In this document: positions 8,065 to 16,568 of the stretch, piece by piece
Numbering within the stretch: the stretch's first letter is position 1
How the letters are laid out: each line of letters starts with the position of its first letter
Position numbers and translations under genes: made by a program
Source: Christensenellaceae bacterium OttesenSCG-928-K19
Lineage (GTDB): Bacteria; Bacillota; Clostridia; Christensenellales; Christensenellaceae
DNA length: 64,000 nt
NCBI GenBank assembly: GCA_030266015.1
Contig: JAJDHD010000003.1
Location: 1-64,000, forward strand
Direction of reading: 5' to 3'
The notes under the pieces: model-generated
The model's input: only the letters and a program-made list of their open reading frames with translations
Database searches by the model: none
What the model was told of the DNA's origin: nothing

Positions 8065-9462
8065 ATGGAGAAATCAGAACAAAATTATTTGGCAACACAG
8101 CCCGTGGGAAAGCTGGTTGCCAAATTCGCAATTCCCGGCATTATTTCACTTGTGGTAAATGCCTTATATAATATTGTAGACCAGATCTTTATCGGCCAGG
8201 GCGTGGGCTATATCGGCAACAGCGCCACAAATGTCGTGTTTCCCATTACGGTAATCACATTAGCGTTTGCGCTGATGATCGGTGATGGCGGCGCGGCTTT
8301 CCTCAGCCTAAAGCTGGGTGAAAAGGACACAAAGAGCGCACAGAAGGGCGTGGGCAACGCGCTCATGCTTTCCATCATTGTAGGCGTGCTGTTTTTGGTG
8401 TTATTCAGCGCGCTATTGCCGCAAACGATGTCGGTATTTGGCGCAACGGACGCGATTATGCCATATGCGCTGGAATATGGTGGCGTTATCGTATTTGGGC
8501 TGCCTTTTGTTATTGTCGGCACAGCGCTTAACTCTATGATCCGCGCGGACGGGTCGCCCAAGTTTGCCATGTTTTCCATGATATTAGGCGCAGTAATCAA
8601 CACCATTCTCGACCCCATTTTCATTTTTGTGTTTGACATGGGTGTAGGTGGCGCGGCGCTGGCGACAATCATCGGGCAGGGCGCTTCCTTTGCGCTGTCC
8701 CTTAGCTATATTGTAAAGTTTAAGACGGTAAAAATAACAAGAAAAACCATGCGGCTGGAGGGCAAAATCTGCAAAAAGGTACTGGGACTGGGTATCTCCA
8801 GCTTTATCACGCAGGTGGCAATCACCATCGTCGTCATTGTCACAAACAACCTGCTGGCAAGCTATGGCGCGCAATCCCAATATGGCGCGGAAATCCCCCT
8901 TGCCGTTATGGGCATTGTAATGAAGGTAAACCAGATCCTGATTGGAATCATTGTGGGCATTGGCACGGGCGCGCAGCCCATCCTGGGGTATAACTACGGC
9001 GCAAAAAACTATGACCGCGTCAAGCAGACATTCCGGCTGGCTATTGTCCTTGCTTCTGTGGTATCGGCAATCGGGTTTGTGCTGTTCAATTTCTTCCCAG
9101 AGGGTATTATCGGCCTATTCGGGTCTGAGGACGCACTTTATAACGAGTTTGCGGTTAAGGCGTTCCGCTTGTTTTTGATGCTTTGCATCTTCAACGGTTT
9201 CCAGACGGTTTCCGGCATCTACTTCCAGGCGACGGGCAGGCCGGTCAAAGCCTCGCTTTTGTCCCTTTCCCGCCAGATTCTTATATTAGTCCCCGCGGCG
9301 TTTTTACTGTCCTACCTCTTCGGTGTGGATGGCGTGCTGATGTCCGGCGCGTGCGCGGATGGTATTGCCTTTGTGCTTACACTGGTGTTTGTGGTGAGGG
9401 AATATCGTATGCTTACACGGCAGGCGGCAGAGGAGCCAGGGCTAATGCCCGAGGCCTTGTAA
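8065..9462 (+). CDS. MATE-family multidrug efflux transporter (MepA-like)
   Basis: 465 residues and about 12 hydrophobic segments in two similar halves of six, the standard MATE architecture. Family features include the N-terminal PVGKLVAKFAIPGIISLVV helix, YNIVDQIFIGQGVG, GDGGAAFLSLKLG, and the second-half GIGTGAQPILGYNYGAKNY. It would sit in the cytoplasmic membrane and export cationic drugs or metabolites in exchange for Na+ or H+. SD GGAGGT lies nine bases before ATG 8065. A divergent MarR gene and operator point to substrate-induced expression. The natural substrate is not evident. Confidence 0.92.
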   Translation: MEKSEQNYLATQPVGKLVAKFAIPGIISLVVNALYNIVDQIFIGQGVGYIGNSATNVVFPITVITLAFALMIGDGGAAFLSLKLGEKDTKSAQKGVGNALMLSIIVGVLFLVLFSALLPQTMSVFGATDAIMPYALEYGGVIVFGLPFVIVGTALNSMIRADGSPKFAMFSMILGAVINTILDPIFIFVFDMGVGGAALATIIGQGASFALSLSYIVKFKTVKITRKTMRLEGKICKKVLGLGISSFITQVAITIVVIVTNNLLASYGAQSQYGAEIPLAVMGIVMKVNQILIGIIVGIGTGAQPILGYNYGAKNYDRVKQTFRLAIVLASVVSAIGFVLFNFFPEGIIGLFGSEDALYNEFAVKAFRLFLMLCIFNGFQTVSGIYFQATGRPVKASLLSLSRQILILVPAAFLLSYLFGVDGVLMSGACADGIAFVLTLVFVVREYRMLTRQAAEEPGLMPEAL

Positions 9463-9488
9463 GAAAAAACAATATACCGAACAAACAG

Positions 9489-9512
9489 AAACGGCAGAAA
9501 TGCCGTTTTTTT
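9489..9512 (+). terminator. Intrinsic terminator after the MATE gene
   Basis: AAACGGCA-GAAA-TGCCGTTT followed by a T run: an eight-pair stem capped by a GAAA tetraloop, 26 bases past the MATE stop codon. Confidence 0.85.
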
Positions 9513-9687
9513 GTTTGGATGCGACCTCTTCGCGACGAGCGTTTTGTAAGCGTGGCCTCCCTCTCTATTCCCGGGCAAAACCATGCGAAACTATCAGTCA
9601 TTAGATTCGTCAAACTTCCCCATTTTTGTGTTTTCTTAAGAAAATTGTAAGAAACCTTTTCTATTGTTTTCATCTCCCCAGGTTAAA

Positions 9688-9717
9688 CTAAAAGCATATT
9701 CTATGGTATGCTTTTAG
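9688..9717. repeat. 11+11 base inverted repeat before the redox cassette
   Basis: CTAAAAGCATA, eight bases, TATGCTTTTAG: a perfect inverted repeat about 45 bases upstream of the microprotein gene. It lacks a T run, so it is more likely an operator or a leader hairpin than a terminator. The 250-base interval from 9513 to 9759 holds nothing else I can support. Confidence 0.5.
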
Positions 9718-9759
9718 CTGATATAATTCCAGCTTTGACTACCCGGGGGAGTATGGACT

Positions 9760-9900
9760 ATGGAAAAAACAAAACGGACAAGACTAATTCTGTTGGCGGT
9801 TGCCGCCACATTTATTTGTGTTGGAATTTGCTTTGGCGGCTATTTGGACAGCTTTTCCAACGCAGTCAGGATTTGCCTTGAATGCATCGGGATTGGATGA
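9760..9900 (+). CDS. CD1871A-family CXXC microprotein (46 aa)
   Basis: A 46-residue ORF from ATG 9760, preceded by GGGGGAG at nine bases. It has a short basic N-terminus, one membrane helix (LILLAVAATFICVGICFGG) and the family-defining tail ICLECIGIG, with the C-x-x-C pair at its end. In Clostridia this family is found next to a NapH/CcoG-like 4Fe-4S membrane protein and a TlpA-like thioredoxin, exactly the two genes that follow here with overlapping codons. The CXXC could relay electrons or bind a metal; the function is not established. It is easily missed because of its size. Confidence 0.8.
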   Translation: MEKTKRTRLILLAVAATFICVGICFGGYLDSFSNAVRICLECIGIG

Positions 9901-10736
9901 GTATGAAGGCAAGGCGAATCACACAGCTATTATCAGCGCTTATATACAATGCGAACATTCCGGGATTTGTTTCCGGCAAAATCTATACAGAACAACCCAA
10001 AGGCATCTGCGTGCCCGGGCTGAATTGCTATAGCTGCCCCGGCGCGGTAGGTGCCTGCCCGCTGGGCACCCTGCAAAACAAGCTTACCTCCCTGCCAGAC
10101 AAAGCCATGTTTTATATTATTGGCCTGTTGCTGTTGTTTGGCGTGCTGTTCGGTCGTTTTATCTGCGGGTTTTTATGTCCGTTTGGCTTGATACAGGAGC
10201 TGCTGCACAAGATCCCCACCCCCAAGCTCAAAAAGAGCCCGCTTACCCGAAAGCTTTCCTATTTAAAATATGTCATCCTTGCTTTGTTTATTTTTATTTT
10301 GCCGGGAATCCTAGGTTCGCCTGCGTTTTGCAAGTTTATCTGCCCGGCGGGTACGCTGCAGGCCGGCATTCCGCTCGTTGCCATGAACGAAAGCCTGCAA
10401 GCCCTTGCCGGTGGTTTGTTCCAGTGGAAGATCTGGGTTTTAATTGGGCTGCTCATCCTTGCAGTGTTTGCCTATAGGGGGTTCTGCCGGTTTGTCTGCC
10501 CGTTGGGCGCCATCTATTCTTTTTTTAACAAAATCTCAATCTTTGGCATCAAGCTGGAAAAAAACGCCTGCACCCATTGCGGCAAGTGTGTCAAAACTTG
10601 CCCAGTGGATATAAAGACCCCGGGGGACCGGGAATGTATTAATTGTGGAAAATGCATCAGCACATGCAGCCACGGTTCTATATCGTGGAAGCATATGCGC
10701 GGCAAAGAACAAAACGAAATGGAGTATGAAAAATGA
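9897..10736 (+). CDS. NapH/CcoG-like membrane 4Fe-4S protein
   Basis: 279 residues from ATG 9897, which overlaps the previous stop (ATGA); an earlier in-frame ATG at 9882 is possible. Four to five membrane segments alternate with the cysteine pairs typical of polyferredoxins (CYSCPGAVGACPLG, CGFLCPFG, CKFICPAG, CRFVCPLG), and the C-terminus is a 2[4Fe-4S] ferredoxin (CTHCGKCVKTCPVD and CINCGKCISTCSHG). This is the NapH/RdxA/CcoG family, which moves electrons across or along the membrane. Coupling to the CXXC microprotein before it and the TlpA-like protein after it suggests delivery of electrons to an extracytoplasmic thiol system (inference). Confidence 0.88.
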   Translation: MSMKARRITQLLSALIYNANIPGFVSGKIYTEQPKGICVPGLNCYSCPGAVGACPLGTLQNKLTSLPDKAMFYIIGLLLLFGVLFGRFICGFLCPFGLIQELLHKIPTPKLKKSPLTRKLSYLKYVILALFIFILPGILGSPAFCKFICPAGTLQAGIPLVAMNESLQALAGGLFQWKIWVLIGLLILAVFAYRGFCRFVCPLGAIYSFFNKISIFGIKLEKNACTHCGKCVKTCPVDIKTPGDRECINCGKCISTCSHGSISWKHMRGKEQNEMEYEK

Positions 10737-11272
10737 AAAAAAGAATTCTAATTGTTATGATCGCCCTTGCACTTGCAGCTATATTTGTTTCCTGCGGACA
10801 GGCAGAAGAAAGCAAAAATCAAATGCTTGGGGAGATTCCCGGCGAATATAAAATTGGGGATACACCCGTCGATTTTGAAGTGGAGCTGATGGATGGCGAG
10901 GTGGTGCGGCTGTCCGATTTACAGGGCAAGGTGGTTTTTCTAAACTTCTGGTTTTTGGACTGTCCGCCTTGTGTTGCTGAAATGCCCGCCTTCCAAAAAC
11001 TTCAAGAGGAATATGGCGACGACCTTGTTGTTTTGGCAGTGAATCACCGCGACCGGAAAGAAAAGATCGAAGCGTTCATTGAAGAAAATGGCTACACGTT
11101 CGATATTGGGCTGGATCCCGCCGGCGCAATCAAAATCCCCGTCAATGGTTTTCCCTACACGCTGATTCTGGACCGCGATGGTGTGATCAGCTTTATCGGC
11201 CAGGGCGCATTAGATGACGCCTGGGAGCCCATGTACGAAGAGTATCAGCCGGAAATCGAAAAGCTGGTTTGA
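10733..11272 (+). CDS. TlpA-like thioredoxin-fold lipoprotein
   Basis: 179 residues, start overlapping the previous stop (ATGA). The N-terminus is a lipoprotein signal with lipobox ending at Cys21 (FVSC), so it is anchored outside the membrane. The AhpC/TSA-TlpA domain follows, with the redox motif C77-P-P-C80 after NFWFLD, and the cis-proline region GFPYTLILD. It should reduce or isomerise thiols of exported proteins or haem-handling proteins, as TlpA/ResA relatives do. Translational coupling to the 4Fe-4S membrane protein suggests that protein is its electron source. Confidence 0.9.
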   Translation: MKKRILIVMIALALAAIFVSCGQAEESKNQMLGEIPGEYKIGDTPVDFEVELMDGEVVRLSDLQGKVVFLNFWFLDCPPCVAEMPAFQKLQEEYGDDLVVLAVNHRDRKEKIEAFIEENGYTFDIGLDPAGAIKIPVNGFPYTLILDRDGVISFIGQGALDDAWEPMYEEYQPEIEKLV

Positions 11273-11398
11273 CAGTATTTCCCTCGCGTCACGCAAGGCT
11301 GCTTCCGCGCACACACAACAGTCACAGCTTAACCGCACACAATAATCCACCTGCCCGCATCAGGCAATGCTTTTAGCGGCATGTAGGAGATGATATAC

Positions 11399-11449
11399 AA
11401 AAACAACGGAACCAATGGAGGAAAATTTGATTGGTTCCGTTGTTTTTTT
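11399..11449. terminator. Bidirectional intrinsic terminator
   Basis: CAACGGAACCAAT (11404-11416) pairs with ATTGGTTCCGTTG (11430-11442) around a 13-base loop, with an A run on the left and seven T on the right. It lies between the converging TlpA gene and dehydrogenase operon and should stop both. Confidence 0.88.
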
Positions 11450-11471
11450 CTATTATTATATCAGTTAATTT

Positions 11472-13214
11472 TTAAACATGTATCGCGCCCCTGTCGCTCG
11501 CGCCCAGGAATGCCTCCATCAGTGTTTCCGAAAGCGTGGGATGCGCATGAATGGTGCTGCCCGCCACTTCTGCCGTTGCTTCCAGCCGCATTGCCATCAC
11601 AGCTTCCTCTATCATGCTGGACGCATCCGCGCCAATGATGTGCACGCCGAGGATCTCGCCAAAGCGCTCGTCTGCAATCACTTTCACAAAGCCTTCCGAT
11701 TCACCCAGCGTCAGCGCCTTTCCGTTTGCCACATAGGGGAATTTGAATGTCTTTATGGGCAGGTCCTGCTGCTTCGCCTGCTCTTCCGTCAGCCCCACAT
11801 AAGCAATCTCCAGATCTGTAAAGATACAGGATGGGATAGGCTGCTCTTCCACTTCGTCTTTATCCAGGAACATGTGCTCCACCGCTGCAATACCCTGCTC
11901 CGACGCCGCGTGTGCAAGCTGGAATTTACCATTGATGTCGCCAATCGCATACACATTGTCCATGCTGGTGCGCATCATGTCGTCCACATCGATATACCCT
12001 TTGTCCGTCAGCTTTAGGCCCAGGCCTGCAAACGCTTGGGCTTCTGGGCTTCTGCCCACAGCCTCCAGCACCATGTCGCATTCCTTCTTTTCGCCATTGG
12101 ACAGCTCCAGTGTATATGTTTTTCCTTTTTGCGTGATGGAATTACAGGTCGTTTCTGTCAAAATCTTCACGCCGTTCTTTTGCATCTTATCCGCCAGCAG
12201 CGCCGCCACTTCCTTGTCCGCCATGGGCAGGATGGTAGGCATCAGCTCCACAATTGTGGTGTCCACGCCAAACGCATTCAATATACCCGCCATTTCGCAG
12301 CCAATTACACCGCCGCCAATGATCACGATAGACTTAGGCAGGGCATTAATATCCAGCACTGCGTCCGTATCCGTCAGCTTGGCGTCCGTCTTAATAACGC
12401 TCGCCGGCTTGGCACCTGTCGCAATCAGGATATACGCGCAGGTATATGCCTTGCCGCCCACCTTCACTTCGTTTGCTTTTTTTATCGTCGCTGCGCCTTC
12501 AATCAGCGCAATGCCATTCTTTTTGAAAAGCCCTGCCACGCCGCCTGTCAGCTGCTTCACAATCTTTTTCTTGCGGTCAAGGATTGCCGGCCAGTCAAAG
12601 CTTGCGCCGGTTGCCTTCACACCCAGCTCTTCCGCGCCAAGCACCGCCCTGTAGCGGTTTGCGCTTGCATAGAATGCTTTCGTGGGAATGCAACCCCTAT
12701 TGAGGCAGGTTCCGCCCACCGTGTCTTTTTCCACCACAGCTACCTTTGCGCCAAGCTGTGCCGCCCTGATCGCCGCCACATAGCCGCCCGGGCCTGCGCC
12801 AATCACAATTAGATCGTAATCAAAGTTGCCCTCCGGCCGTTTTGCCTTGGGTGCCGTTTGCTTTTTAACAGCCGCTGGAGCTGGAGTTGCTGCCGGGGCC
12901 GGGGCCGGAGCCGCCGCGGACTCACTCTGCTGTGCTGGAGCCGCCTGTGGCTCGGGCAGTTCGGGAATCTCCTCGCCCGCTTCGCCAATATATGCTACCG
13001 GTTCATTCACTGGCACGGTAACACCTTCGCCAAAATAAATCTTAAGCAATGTGCCTGCATAAAGGGAATCTACCTCCAGCGAGGTTTTATCCGTTTCCGT
13101 TTCAAAAATATAATCGCCCTTTTCAACAGTTGCGCCTTCTTCTACCAACCATTTGATTATCTTGCCTTCCGCCATCGTCATGCCAAGCTTGGGCATTGTC
13201 ACAAAATTTCCCAT
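11472..13214 (-). CDS. lpdA: Dihydrolipoyl dehydrogenase (E3) with N-terminal lipoyl domain
   Basis: 580 residues, ~110 more than a plain E3. Residues 1-80 are a lipoyl domain with the modified lysine in ETDKTSLEV (Lys43). A Pro/Ala-rich flexible linker runs to ~130, then the flavoprotein: FAD-binding VIGAGPGGYVAAIRAA, redox disulfide GGTCLNRGCIPTK, NAD-binding IGGGVIGCEMAGI, and the C-terminal interface ending in HAHPTLSE with the catalytic His. It reoxidises dihydrolipoamide to make NADH. It is the last gene of the E1-alpha/E1-beta/E2/E3 operon, and its lipoyl domain seems to stand in for the one missing from E2. Lipoyl-bearing E3 proteins are known in some clostridial acetoin dehydrogenase systems. 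Confidence 0.93.
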   Translation of the reverse strand: MGNFVTMPKLGMTMAEGKIIKWLVEEGATVEKGDYIFETETDKTSLEVDSLYAGTLLKIYFGEGVTVPVNEPVAYIGEAGEEIPELPEPQAAPAQQSESAAAPAPAPAATPAPAAVKKQTAPKAKRPEGNFDYDLIVIGAGPGGYVAAIRAAQLGAKVAVVEKDTVGGTCLNRGCIPTKAFYASANRYRAVLGAEELGVKATGASFDWPAILDRKKKIVKQLTGGVAGLFKKNGIALIEGAATIKKANEVKVGGKAYTCAYILIATGAKPASVIKTDAKLTDTDAVLDINALPKSIVIIGGGVIGCEMAGILNAFGVDTTIVELMPTILPMADKEVAALLADKMQKNGVKILTETTCNSITQKGKTYTLELSNGEKKECDMVLEAVGRSPEAQAFAGLGLKLTDKGYIDVDDMMRTSMDNVYAIGDINGKFQLAHAASEQGIAAVEHMFLDKDEVEEQPIPSCIFTDLEIAYVGLTEEQAKQQDLPIKTFKFPYVANGKALTLGESEGFVKVIADERFGEILGVHIIGADASSMIEEAVMAMRLEATAEVAGSTIHAHPTLSETLMEAFLGASDRGAIHV

Positions 13215-13241
13215 GATTCCATATCCTTTCCGTATCTATAC

Positions 13242-14183
13242 TCAATCTTCCAGCATAGTTGGGTTTTCCAGTATTTCCTTTACATCGGCAAGAAATTTCT
13301 CCCCTGTTGTCCCGTCAACATGCCTGTGGTCAAGCGTCAGGCTAAGGCCGATCATCGGCCGGATACCCACGCCGCCGTCAATGGGCACAACGCGGTTCGT
13401 CGTATCGCCAATCCCCAGGATCGCGCTTTCCGGTTGATTGATTATGGGTGTGAAATATTGCACCGCCGACCGCCCATAATTGGAAATCGAAAACGTGCCA
13501 TCCGTATACTCGTCCGGCTTCAGCTTACCTTCCAGCGCACGCCCAACGAGGTCGCTGCGCGACTCGGTGATCTGCTCCAATGTCAGCATATGCGCGTTCT
13601 TGATGTTGGGCACAATGAGGCCCTTCTCGCCAAGTGATACAGCCAGACCGATATTGACATTCCCCTTCAATAGAATATGGTCGCCCATAAAAGAAGAGTT
13701 TAAAAGCGGGTTTTTCATAAGCGCGATTGCGCACGCCTTGGTAAACAGGTCTGTAAACGTCGGCTTGATACCAATCGTTTCCATACACCTTGCTTTGTAT
13801 TCCTTCATAAACGGGAGCAGCTTGTATGCGTCTGCCTCACCCATGATGGTATATTGCGGCGCGGTTTGTAGGCTTTCTACCATGCGCGTTGCTATGGTTT
13901 TCCTCATGCCGTCCAGCGGAATGATTTGATCCTGCCCCATCCGCTCTTTATATTCCAGCACATCCGCTTTTTTGATTACGCCGTCTTTTTTGATTGCGCC
14001 AATATTAATATCCATATAATCGGCAACAGCCTTCGCAAGGAAGGTTGCCTTGCCGCCTTTATAGCTGAGGACATCGGAAAGCTGCACGTAGCCACCCTGT
14101 CCCGTTCCTTTGATGCCGCTGATATCAATGCGTTTTTCGCCGGCGACACGCCTGGCCGCCGGTGTGGACATCACTCTCTTCAT
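13242..14183 (-). CDS. 2-oxoacid/acetoin dehydrogenase E2 acyltransferase lacking a lipoyl domain
   Basis: 313 residues, shorter than usual E2 (~400-450). It opens with what look like two peripheral-subunit-binding domains in a row (STPAARRVAGEKRIDISGI near residue 6; LAKAVADYMDINIGAIKKDG near 49), then the catalytic domain with the CoA-acyltransferase signature DHRHVDG near residue 285 and the earlier SISNYG region. No ETDK-type lipoyl segment exists anywhere in it. The lipoyl carrier must be supplied in trans, and the following E3 gene has one. It forms the core of the complex and passes the acyl group to CoA. Fourteen bases separate it from E1-beta. Confidence 0.9.
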   Translation of the reverse strand: MKRVMSTPAARRVAGEKRIDISGIKGTGQGGYVQLSDVLSYKGGKATFLAKAVADYMDINIGAIKKDGVIKKADVLEYKERMGQDQIIPLDGMRKTIATRMVESLQTAPQYTIMGEADAYKLLPFMKEYKARCMETIGIKPTFTDLFTKACAIALMKNPLLNSSFMGDHILLKGNVNIGLAVSLGEKGLIVPNIKNAHMLTLEQITESRSDLVGRALEGKLKPDEYTDGTFSISNYGRSAVQYFTPIINQPESAILGIGDTTNRVVPIDGGVGIRPMIGLSLTLDHRHVDGTTGEKFLADVKEILENPTMLED

Positions 14184-14197
14184 AGCTATGCCCCCTT

Positions 14198-15175
14198 CTA
14201 TTTCAGCAAGTCTTTTACTTTTTCATAAATCGTCTCTGCCTGCGGCACAACCTGTGCTTCAAGCTGCGGTGAATACGGGATAGGCATATCCTCCCCGCCA
14301 AACCGCCGCACCGGCCTGTCCAGCCAGAAGAACGCTTCACTGTCGTTGATAACGGATGCAACCTCCGCACCCACCCCATACTTCTGGACCGCCTCGTGCG
14401 TCACCAGCACACGGCCCGTCTTCTTGGCAGAAGCAATAATCGTTTCCGCATCCAGCGGCGTCAACGTGCGCAGGTCAACAACCTCCGCATCTATGCCGTC
14501 TTTTTCCAGCATTTCTGCCGCTTTCAGTGCTTTTAACGCCGTCAGCGAGTAGCTGATGATTGTCACATCCTTGCCTTCGCGCTTCACGTCGGCTTTGCCG
14601 ATGGGCAATACATAATCTTCCTCGGGCACGTCTCCTTTTGTGCTATACAAAAGCTTGTGCTCATAGAAAAGCACCGAGTTATTGTCACGGATAGCCGCCT
14701 TCAACAGCCCTTTCGCGTCATATGGCGTAGAGGGCATAATCACCTTCAGCCCGGGCACGTGGCAAAACCACGCTTCCAGCGACTGTGAATGCTGCGCCGC
14801 CGCACCCGTCCCGCTGCCCGCAGGAGTGCGGATGACGATCGGCACCTGCACCTGACCGCCCAGCATAAACCTTGCTTTTGCAGCCTGGTTTGTGATAAGG
14901 TCCATTGCGCATGTCACAAAGTCTGAGAACATGTATTCCACAACCGGGCGGTAGCCCGCCATTGCCGCGCCAATTGCCACACCGGTGAAACCGCCCTCGG
15001 AAATAGGCGTGTCCATAATCCTGTCCTCGCCAAACTCATCCAAAAAGCCCCGCGTCACACCAAAGCAACCGCCATAGCAACCCATGTCCTCGCCCAAAAG
15101 GAACACTTTTTCGTCACGGTTCATTTCTTCCCGCAGTGCATCTGACACTGCCTGTAAATATGTTATATTTGCCAT
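14198..15175 (-). CDS. 2-oxoacid/acetoin dehydrogenase E1 component, beta subunit
   Basis: 325 residues, normal for E1-beta (AcoB/PdhB type). Recognisable parts are GEDMGCYGGCFGVTRG, DTPISEGGFTGVAIGAAM with the thiamine-diphosphate-activating Glu, RTPAGSGTGAAAQHSQSLEAW, and the C-terminal transketolase-like domain (LVTHEAVQKYGVGAEVA). It pairs with E1-alpha to decarboxylate the 2-oxo substrate. SD GGAGGG stands eight bases before the ATG, and 15 bases separate it from E1-alpha, so the two are cotranscribed. Whether the substrate is acetoin, pyruvate or a branched 2-oxoacid cannot be settled by eye; acetoin is favoured by the overall set. Confidence 0.9.
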   Translation of the reverse strand: MANITYLQAVSDALREEMNRDEKVFLLGEDMGCYGGCFGVTRGFLDEFGEDRIMDTPISEGGFTGVAIGAAMAGYRPVVEYMFSDFVTCAMDLITNQAAKARFMLGGQVQVPIVIRTPAGSGTGAAAQHSQSLEAWFCHVPGLKVIMPSTPYDAKGLLKAAIRDNNSVLFYEHKLLYSTKGDVPEEDYVLPIGKADVKREGKDVTIISYSLTALKALKAAEMLEKDGIDAEVVDLRTLTPLDAETIIASAKKTGRVLVTHEAVQKYGVGAEVASVINDSEAFFWLDRPVRRFGGEDMPIPYSPQLEAQVVPQAETIYEKVKDLLK

Positions 15176-15190
15176 TCAGCCAACCCTCCG

Positions 15191-16147
15191 TTACGCAAAT
15201 GTGAGCGCCCTGGCTTCTTCCAGGCTCACAATCTCCGCATTCTGTGCATATTCAACAGCCTCGTCGCATTCCTTCTCTACCTGCGCCCTGATGTCATCAA
15301 TATCCTGTTGCTTAAGGCCGTGCTCTACCATATATTCCCCGAACTTTTTAATCGGATCCTTCGCCTTCCATTCCGCTTCTTCCTCACGCGTACGGTACGC
15401 GCGCTTATCACTCTTGGAATGGCCAAGATAGCGGTATGTCTTTGCCTCAATCAGCGTGGGTCCTTCGCCTTTCCTTGCGCGCTCAGCCGCTTCCTCCACC
15501 ACGTCCATCACAGCCAGCACATCCATGCCATCTACGATTACGCCGGGCATACCATAGGCTTGTGCGCGTGTCGCGATATCCGGCACAGAAACACTTTTTT
15601 CCACCGGAGTGGACATGCCGTATTTATTATTTTCACACATGTAGATGATAGGCAGGTTCCACAGTGCCGCCATATTAAGTGCCTCGTGGAACAATCCTTC
15701 ATTTGTTGTGCCATCTCCAAAGAAATTGACAATTACCTTATCGCTCTTGTCTTTTTTAATAGCCAACGCCACGCCTGTTGCCATGGGAATAGCCGGCCCC
15801 AGCACACCGTTTGCGCCATAGTTGCCCACGGTGATATCCACGATATGCATGGAACCGCCCAGGCCTTTACAAAATCCATCCCGCTTGCCAAGAAGCTCGC
15901 ACATCATCCGCTTCAGGTCTGCACCCTTCGCAATACAGTGCGCGTGCCCCCTGTGGGAGCTCATAATATAATCATCCGGGCGAATCGCATTCACCGCGCC
16001 TGCCGCGGTCGCTTCCTGGCCAACAGCCAGATGCGTTGTTCCATGGATCAATCCCTTCATGAACATTTCGTTTACGCGTTCTTCAAACACCCTGGAAGAA
16101 TACATCTGATAATAGATCTTCTTCATCTGCTCCTTCGTCAATTCCAT
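15191..16147 (-). CDS. 2-oxoacid/acetoin dehydrogenase E1 component, alpha subunit
   Basis: About 318 residues from ATG 16147; a GTG at 16156 is also in frame, but AGGTG six bases before the ATG favours the latter. The thiamine-diphosphate motif is GDGTTNEGLFHEALNMAALW...NN, preceded by HRGHAHCIAKGAD and GKGLGGSMH-type sequence (CKGLGGSMHIVDI). YRYLGHSKSDKRAYRT near residue 255 is the phosphorylation-loop equivalent. It carries out decarboxylation and reductive acylation of lipoamide. It is first of the four-gene operon; its promoter must lie within 16150-16500, where I see no confident minus-strand boxes. Confidence 0.9.
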   Translation of the reverse strand: MELTKEQMKKIYYQMYSSRVFEERVNEMFMKGLIHGTTHLAVGQEATAAGAVNAIRPDDYIMSSHRGHAHCIAKGADLKRMMCELLGKRDGFCKGLGGSMHIVDITVGNYGANGVLGPAIPMATGVALAIKKDKSDKVIVNFFGDGTTNEGLFHEALNMAALWNLPIIYMCENNKYGMSTPVEKSVSVPDIATRAQAYGMPGVIVDGMDVLAVMDVVEEAAERARKGEGPTLIEAKTYRYLGHSKSDKRAYRTREEEAEWKAKDPIKKFGEYMVEHGLKQQDIDDIRAQVEKECDEAVEYAQNAEIVSLEEARALTFA

Positions 16148-16474
16148 AAAACTCACCTGCTCCTTTTATAAAAATATTCCAAACCTGATTTTGATGTTTC
16201 CAGCGATTTTTGCCCTTGCCCTGCAGGGCAGGTTGCCAACTTTTTTGTCCGCATACGCCGCCGCATTAAAAACCCTTTTGAAACCATACTTTCGTGAAGT
16301 GGCACACCGCCAGTTTCTTTACAATTTTAAAACTGTTTCACAAAAGTAACATCTTTCTCTTTATTCTAGTCCGAAAAGCCCCTTCTGTCAATCATCATTT
16401 CACAATTTATTGAAATAATGTGTAAACGTTATTCCATGCCTGTCAATTTGATGGTAGGTTTTACAAAATTCCTG

Positions 16475-16502
16475 TTGCTTTCCTGCCAAAATGTTTTATA
16501 AT
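16475..16502 (+). promoter_or_regulatory. Probable promoter of the TPR gene
   Basis: TTGCTT (16475-16480), 16 bases, perfect TATAAT (16497-16502), 66 bases before the TPR start. The rest of the 16157-16568 gap is AT-rich and holds no ORF with support. Confidence 0.55.
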
Positions 16503-16568
16503 GAAGAGCAAGAGCACTTGAATTATGTCTACTCACTTTACACATGTCATTTTTAGCGAGGTCTTATA

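Noticed and set aside
16210-16260. Sigma-54-like site upstream of the dehydrogenase operon
   Set aside because: TTGGCA is followed by CTGCA with eleven, not ten, bases between GG and GC, and there is no TTGC. Acetoin operons are often sigma-54 driven, so it was tempting, but the match is poor.
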